NCBI GenBank assembly: GCA_900554525.1
Contig: USHL01000009.1
Coordinates: 1 to 16,971, forward strand
Source of the DNA: an uncultured Oscillospiraceae bacterium
GTDB lineage: Bacteria; Bacillota; Clostridia; Oscillospirales; Acutalibacteraceae
Direction of reading: 5' to 3'
Length of the DNA stretch: 16,971 nucleotides
Below the pieces are notes generated by a model. The model was not told the origin of the DNA and did no database searches. It saw nothing but the letters and a program-made list of their open reading frames with translations. The translations under genes were made by a program, and so were the position numbers. Positions 14,356 through 16,971 of the stretch are shown piece by piece (position 1 is the stretch's first letter; each line of letters starts with the position of its first letter).

Positions 14356-14478
14356 AAGTGTGTCAGACGAATTATGTTACAGATTACTGTTATTTGTTTC
14401 CCTGTGTAAGCCATTATATTACTGATTTCTGTAATTGTCAAGCACTATTTTCGGTTTTCTGTTACATATTTCCGTAAT
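14333..14478. promoter_or_regulatory. Four operators O1-O4 at 42-43 bp intervals
   Basis: 18-bp imperfect palindromes of the form rTTAC-N8-GTAAT: O1 14333-14350 (TTCAC/GTAAT), O2 14376-14393 (GTTAC/GTTAT), O3 14418-14435 (ATTAC/GTAAT), O4 14461-14478 (GTTAC/GTAAT). All keep AC-N8-GT. Starts are 43, 42 and 43 bp apart, four helical turns. O1 and O3 lie exactly in the spacers of the two promoters. They are the likely binding sites of the repressor encoded at 14511. Confidence 0.8.
14413..14441 (-). promoter_or_regulatory. Leftward promoter for the phage-type genes
   Basis: On the minus strand TTGACA (14441-14436) and TATAAT (14418-14413) are separated by 17 bp: a perfect consensus. Operator O3 fills the spacer. 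Start is near 14406, so the leader to the zinc-ribbon ATG is about 180 nt. It faces the rightward promoter and the two start points are about 44 bp apart. Confidence 0.88.
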
Positions 14479-14499
14479 TTAGCGCATCGCACAAGAAAG

Positions 14500-14517
14500 G
14501 TTACATAATTATGTCAG
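14500..14517. promoter_or_regulatory. Possible fifth operator over the repressor start codon
   Basis: GTTAC-N8-GTCAG has the AC-N8-GT core of O1-O4, and its inner 12 bp (ACATAATTATGT) are a perfect palindrome. It begins 39 bp after O4, slightly out of register, and covers the start codon at 14511. Its inner bases differ from the other sites, so this is tentative. Confidence 0.35.
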
Positions 14518-14882
14518 ATATGTACGACAGGATAGAGGAACTCTGCCGGGAGAAAGGGCTTGATATTACCAAAATGTGCCGTGAACTCGGGATTCCGCGC
14601 AGCTCGCTTTCAGAGCTGAAGAGCGGCCGCGCCAAAAGTATATCGGCGGATAAGGTAGCAAAGATAGCCGAATTTTTCGGTGTGCCTGCCGTTTATATCA
14701 CCGAAGGGGGCGTAAGAGAGCCTCTGGTGAATAACGACAGCGAGCTCACCGAGCTTTTGGAGCAGCTCAAAAACCGCAGTGAAATGCGTATGCTGTTCAG
14801 CGTGTCGTCGGGCTGTACAAAGGAAGAGGTCCTGCAGGCGGTACGGATAATTGAGGCTTTACGCCAAAAGGACGATGAATGA
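14511..14882 (+). CDS. XRE/cI-family repressor (ImmR-like)
   Basis: The 123-residue product has an N-terminal helix-turn-helix of the XRE class (about 5-60: YDRIEELCREKGLDITKMC, RELGIPRSSLSELKSG, SISADKVAKIAEFFGVPAVYI), followed by a short C-terminal part rich in charged residues that probably mediates dimerization (LTELLEQLKNRSEMRMLF, EEVLQAVRIIEALRQ). There is no LexA-like self-cleavage domain. AAAGG lies before ATG 14511. The next gene, an ImmA-like protease, overlaps the stop by 4 nt (ATGA). This pair is the ImmR-ImmA arrangement known from ICEBs1 and many Firmicutes prophages, in which the protease removes the repressor on induction. It probably binds O1-O4 and controls both promoters. 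Confidence 0.9.
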   Translation: MSDMYDRIEELCREKGLDITKMCRELGIPRSSLSELKSGRAKSISADKVAKIAEFFGVPAVYITEGGVREPLVNNDSELTELLEQLKNRSEMRMLFSVSSGCTKEEVLQAVRIIEALRQKDDE

Positions 14883-15121
14883 CCGTGATAATTGCAGGGC
14901 ACAGCATAGCCGTGCGCACCTTAGAGCTGCCATACCGTGTAAAAGCGGTAACGCTGCCCGACTGCGACGGCTGCTTTGACGTCTATGTTAACTCCGCGCT
15001 TCCGCTTGAAGAACAGCGCAAAGCCCTCCGCCACGAACTGGAGCATATCCGCGGCGGGCATTTTTATTCCTGCGGTCCGGTGGCGGAGGACGAGGAGGCC
15101 GCGAACGAGGCGGCCGTCTGA
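14879..15121 (+). CDS. Minimal ImmA/IrrE-family metallopeptidase, 80 residues
   Basis: The 80-residue product carries the zinc motif HELEH (52-56) in ALRHELEHIRGGHF. A following EDEEAANEAA stretch (70-79) matches the place where ImmA/IrrE proteins have their third, glutamate ligand. About 50 residues precede HExxH (LPDCDGCFDVYVNSALPLEEQ), much as in small clostridial ImmA homologues, but the protein ends right after the third motif. Family members such as ICEBs1 ImmA are clearly longer. It starts inside the end of the repressor gene, so the two are translated together. Expected role is cleavage of the repressor to release the leftward promoter. It may be a compact functional form or a truncated one. 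Confidence 0.75.
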   Translation: MTVIIAGHSIAVRTLELPYRVKAVTLPDCDGCFDVYVNSALPLEEQRKALRHELEHIRGGHFYSCGPVAEDEEAANEAAV

Positions 15122-15162
15122 AAAGGAGCTTTTTATTACGGCGGCCGGATACGCAGGCCGGG

Positions 15163-15200
15163 CGCTGCGATGCGCATCGCAGCGACGGGCTTCGCCCTGT
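15163..15200. other. 22-bp perfect palindrome followed by a second hairpin
   Basis: CGCTGCGATGC at 15163-15173 is followed directly by its exact complement up to 15184. ACGGGC-TTC-GCCCTGT (15185-15200) forms another stem right after it. The pair stands 41 nt after the ImmA-like gene and 44 nt before the pduL promoter. No T-run follows. It may end the repressor transcript or mark the edge of the phage-type module. The rest of the gap 15122-15243 shows nothing further. Confidence 0.6.
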
Positions 15201-15243
15201 AATCTTCAAGCCTGAGTCTGCCGATGAAATCTCGCAATAGGGC

Positions 15244-15271
15244 TTGAAAACCGCCGAAAATATGGTAAAAT
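15244..15271 (+). promoter_or_regulatory. Promoter of pduL
   Basis: TTGAAA (15244-15249) and TAAAAT (15266-15271) with a 16-bp spacer. The expected start near 15278 coincides with the first base of the hairpin unit at 15279. Confidence 0.6.
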
Positions 15272-15278
15272 TACTAAA

Positions 15279-15323
15279 GCGGCATGTATTTTACAGAGGC
15301 TTATCTCTTTCACAAAGAGCCGC
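15279..15323 (+). repeat. Solitary hairpin unit forming the pduL leader
   Basis: A 45-nt unit begins GCGGCATG and ends AAAGAGCCGC. It matches the transcribed strand of array B unit 3 at about two thirds of positions, including the first 8 and last 5 bases, CACAA and the flanks CTAAA before and TAAAAAAG after. It has an extra stem CTCTTT/AAAGAG (15305-15319). It leads through ATATAAAAAA straight into the GGAG site of pduL, as the array units do for rseP and polC. It also holds an 18-codon frame, MYFTEAYLFHKEPHIKKE, ending on the TAA just after that site. Confidence 0.7.
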
Positions 15324-15346
15324 ATATAAAAAAGGAGTAAAGCAGA

Positions 15347-15919
15347 ATGAAAAAAGAAGTTTTGGTTGAAATCTCGGCGCGTCACGTGCATGTCACCGAA
15401 AAGGATCTTGAAATACTCTTCGGCGCAGGGCACAAGCTCACCCCGAAAAAGGACCTTTCCCAGCCGGGACAGTTCGCCTGTGAGGAAAAGGTCACGGTAG
15501 TCGGCCCCAAGGGTCAGCTCAAGGCCTCTATTTTAGGTCCCTGCCGCAGCGCCACACAGGTAGAGCTTTCCCTTACCGACGCCCGCTCGCTCGGTGTCAC
15601 CGCTCCGATACGCGAATCCGGCGACGTGGCAGGCTCCGGCGCCTGCAGGCTTGTCGGTCCCGCCGGTGAAATAGAGCTTGCCGAGGGCGTCATCGCCGCT
15701 AAAAGGCATATACATATGACCCCTGCCGACGCAGAAAAATACGGTATTACAGATAAGCAGATTGTCTCGGTAAAAATACCTACCGACGGCCGTTCGCTGG
15801 TGTTCGGCGACGTAGTGGCCCGCGTCAGCTCATCATATGCCCTTGCTATGCATATCGACACCGACGAAGCCAACGCCGCAAGCGTTCCGGGCAGCTGCAT
15901 CGGTGAAATTTTAGACTGA
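15347..15919 (+). CDS. pduL: Phosphate acyltransferase PduL (phosphotransacylase)
   Basis: PduL exchanges CoA and phosphate on short acyl groups (acetyl- or propanoyl-CoA to acyl phosphate), an ATP-yielding step together with acetate kinase. The 190 residues contain the two duplicated PTAC halves with zinc-binding histidines H13 and H15 (RHVHV), H121 and H123 (RHIHM) and H169 (AMHIDTDEAN), and the GPCR segment with R67. It starts MKKEVLVEISARHVHV without the N-terminal extension that targets PduL to microcompartments, and no shell genes are near, so it is likely a cytosolic phosphotransacetylase. ATG 15347 follows AAAAGGAG. hemW follows in the same reading frame after a single TGA. Confidence 0.93.
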   Translation: MKKEVLVEISARHVHVTEKDLEILFGAGHKLTPKKDLSQPGQFACEEKVTVVGPKGQLKASILGPCRSATQVELSLTDARSLGVTAPIRESGDVAGSGACRLVGPAGEIELAEGVIAAKRHIHMTPADAEKYGITDKQIVSVKIPTDGRSLVFGDVVARVSSSYALAMHIDTDEANAASVPGSCIGEILD

Positions 15920-15925
15920 TCCGCA

Positions 15926-16971
15926 GTGCTTGAAGCCGAAAAACAACAATGTGATGTGAGCCGTAATCTGCCGCAGGGCTGCGCTCCCGCGGAACCGATC
16001 GGGCTTTACCTGCATGTGCCTTTCTGCGCCGCGAAATGCGCCTACTGTGATTTTTATTCGGGCTTTGCCACCGACATTATGCTCGATAAATATGCCGAAC
16101 GGCTTGCAGCCGAAATAAAAAAATGGGGCGGCGAAATTCACCGTCCCATTAATACTGTATACTTCGGCGGAGGAACGCCCTCTCTTTTAGGCGGCCGTAT
16201 TGAGCCGCTTATGCAGGCCGTACGCGGCAGCTTTGAGCTTTGCGGGAACGCCGAAATCACACTCGAGGCAAACCCCGAATGCTTTTTCGGAAGTCGGGAG
16301 CTTGCTGCGCCGTCCGCCGAAGGGCAGGCGGCATTTCCCGAATTTTTAAGCTCTGCCCTGCGTGCGGGTGTAAACAGGCTGTCTGTCGGAATTCAGAGCG
16401 GAACCGACCGTGAGCTCAAAGCGCTCGGCCGCCGGCATACGGCTTCAGAGGCCGAACAGGCGGTGTCGCTTGCCCGCCGCGCGGGATTTAACAATATTTC
16501 CCTCGACCTGATGATAGGTCTGCCCGGCTCGGACATCTGCTCCCTGCGGCAGAGCCTTGATTTTCTGCTGAGACTCGCGCCCGAGCATATATCTGCATAT
16601 ATCCTGAAAATTGAGCCGAATACCGCCCTTTGGCGGCAGAATATCTCCTTGCCGGACGACGACCGGACCGCCGACCAATATCTTTTTGCCTGTGAATATC
16701 TCGAAAACGCGGGCTACCGGCATTATGAGATTTCAAATTTCGCGCGTCCCGGCTTCGAGGGGCGGCATAATCTCGGCTACTGGAACGGCGGTGAATACTT
16801 AGGGCTGGGGCCTTCGGCGCACTCATTTCTGAACGGGCGCAGATTTTTTTATCCGCGCGACCTGAAAGCGTTTCTGAATTGCGGAGTCAGTGACTCGGTA
16901 CAGTCTGCCGAATCGCCGAAAGAACCGAAATTTCCGCAGAGCATATCGCCGCTTATTATCAGCGACGGCTG
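15926..16971 (+). CDS. hemW: HemW-family radical SAM heme chaperone (cut by window edge)
   Basis: HemW binds heme and a [4Fe-4S] cluster and is thought to insert heme into target proteins; it was long annotated as oxygen-independent coproporphyrinogen oxidase. Seen are GLYLHVPFCAAKCAYCDF with the CX3CX2C cluster motif, VYFGGGTPSLL, EITLEANPE, GVNRLSVGIQS, SLDLMIGLPG, YEISNFARPG and HNLGYWNGGEYLGLGPSAHSF. Between EANPE and GVNRLS there are about 16 more residues than usual. The start is uncertain: GTG 15926, 6 nt after the pduL stop, or GTG 15956; neither has a strong ribosome binding site. Same frame as pduL and probably cotranscribed. The C-terminal end lies outside. Confidence 0.93.
   Translation, partial: MLEAEKQQCDVSRNLPQGCAPAEPIGLYLHVPFCAAKCAYCDFYSGFATDIMLDKYAERLAAEIKKWGGEIHRPINTVYFGGGTPSLLGGRIEPLMQAVRGSFELCGNAEITLEANPECFFGSRELAAPSAEGQAAFPEFLSSALRAGVNRLSVGIQSGTDRELKALGRRHTASEAEQAVSLARRAGFNNISLDLMIGLPGSDICSLRQSLDFLLRLAPEHISAYILKIEPNTALWRQNISLPDDDRTADQYLFACEYLENAGYRHYEISNFARPGFEGRHNLGYWNGGEYLGLGPSAHSFLNGRRFFYPRDLKAFLNCGVSDSVQSAESPKEPKFPQSISPLIISDG

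Noticed and set aside
15170..15202. Ten-codon peptide starting at ATG 15170
   Set aside because: It is an accident of the palindrome, and the nearest GGAG is more than 40 nt upstream.
15201..15346. Cobalamin or other known riboswitch before pduL
   Set aside because: No B12-box or other known aptamer core was seen; the leader is short and explained by the hairpin unit.
1..16971. tRNA, rRNA, insertion sequences, integrase, attachment sites
   Set aside because: None could be recognised on either strand; no transposase or recombinase motif is present and no flanking direct repeats of the phage-type module were seen.

Overview
The window looks like chromosomal DNA from a Gram-positive anaerobe of the Clostridia, most likely a gut Oscillospiraceae/Ruminococcaceae-type organism. 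Three things point there: a PolC-type replicative polymerase, the Firmicutes-type insertion in ribosomal protein S12, and the clostridial order rseP-ispG-polC. Coding DNA is moderately GC-rich and promoter regions are AT-rich with near-consensus sigma-A boxes. Species cannot be named from sequence alone.

Layout. (1) 1-3772, minus strand: the str operon rpsL-rpsG-fusA-tuf, with a consensus promoter before rpsL, a second promoter before tuf, and tuf cut by the window edge. (2) 3819-6068, minus strand: a monocistronic lipoprotein gene with a perfect promoter, then a membrane-anchored G5/M23 cell-wall hydrolase whose promoter carries a WalR-like box. (3) 6174-12593, minus strand: rseP, ispG and polC. 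The polC product lacks the proofreading exonuclease normally inserted in its PHP domain. The gaps before polC and before rseP are filled by tandem copies of a 44-45 nt hairpin unit. (4) 12880-15121: a compact phage-type module. Leftward are a zinc-ribbon miniprotein, a replication-initiator-like protein (DUF4373-like) and a sigma-region-4-like regulator (DUF1492-like). Rightward are a cI/ImmR-type repressor and a very small ImmA-like metallopeptidase. No integrase or structural gene is visible. (5) 15244-16971, plus strand: pduL (phosphotransacylase) and hemW (heme chaperone, cut by the window edge).

Three points stand out. First, the control region of the phage-type module has two near-perfect promoters facing each other. 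Each carries a copy of the same operator exactly in its 17-bp spacer, and four operators sit 42-43 bp apart, so on one face of the helix. This resembles the P2/186 type of genetic switch. Second, the hairpin unit of the two arrays also occurs once, diverged, as the entire leader of pduL. In all three places the gene-proximal copy runs through an A-tract straight into the Shine-Dalgarno sequence, and the inner stem shows compensatory changes. This suggests an undescribed family of RNA leader elements. Third, the PolC has no exonuclease domain, so replication proofreading must come from elsewhere.
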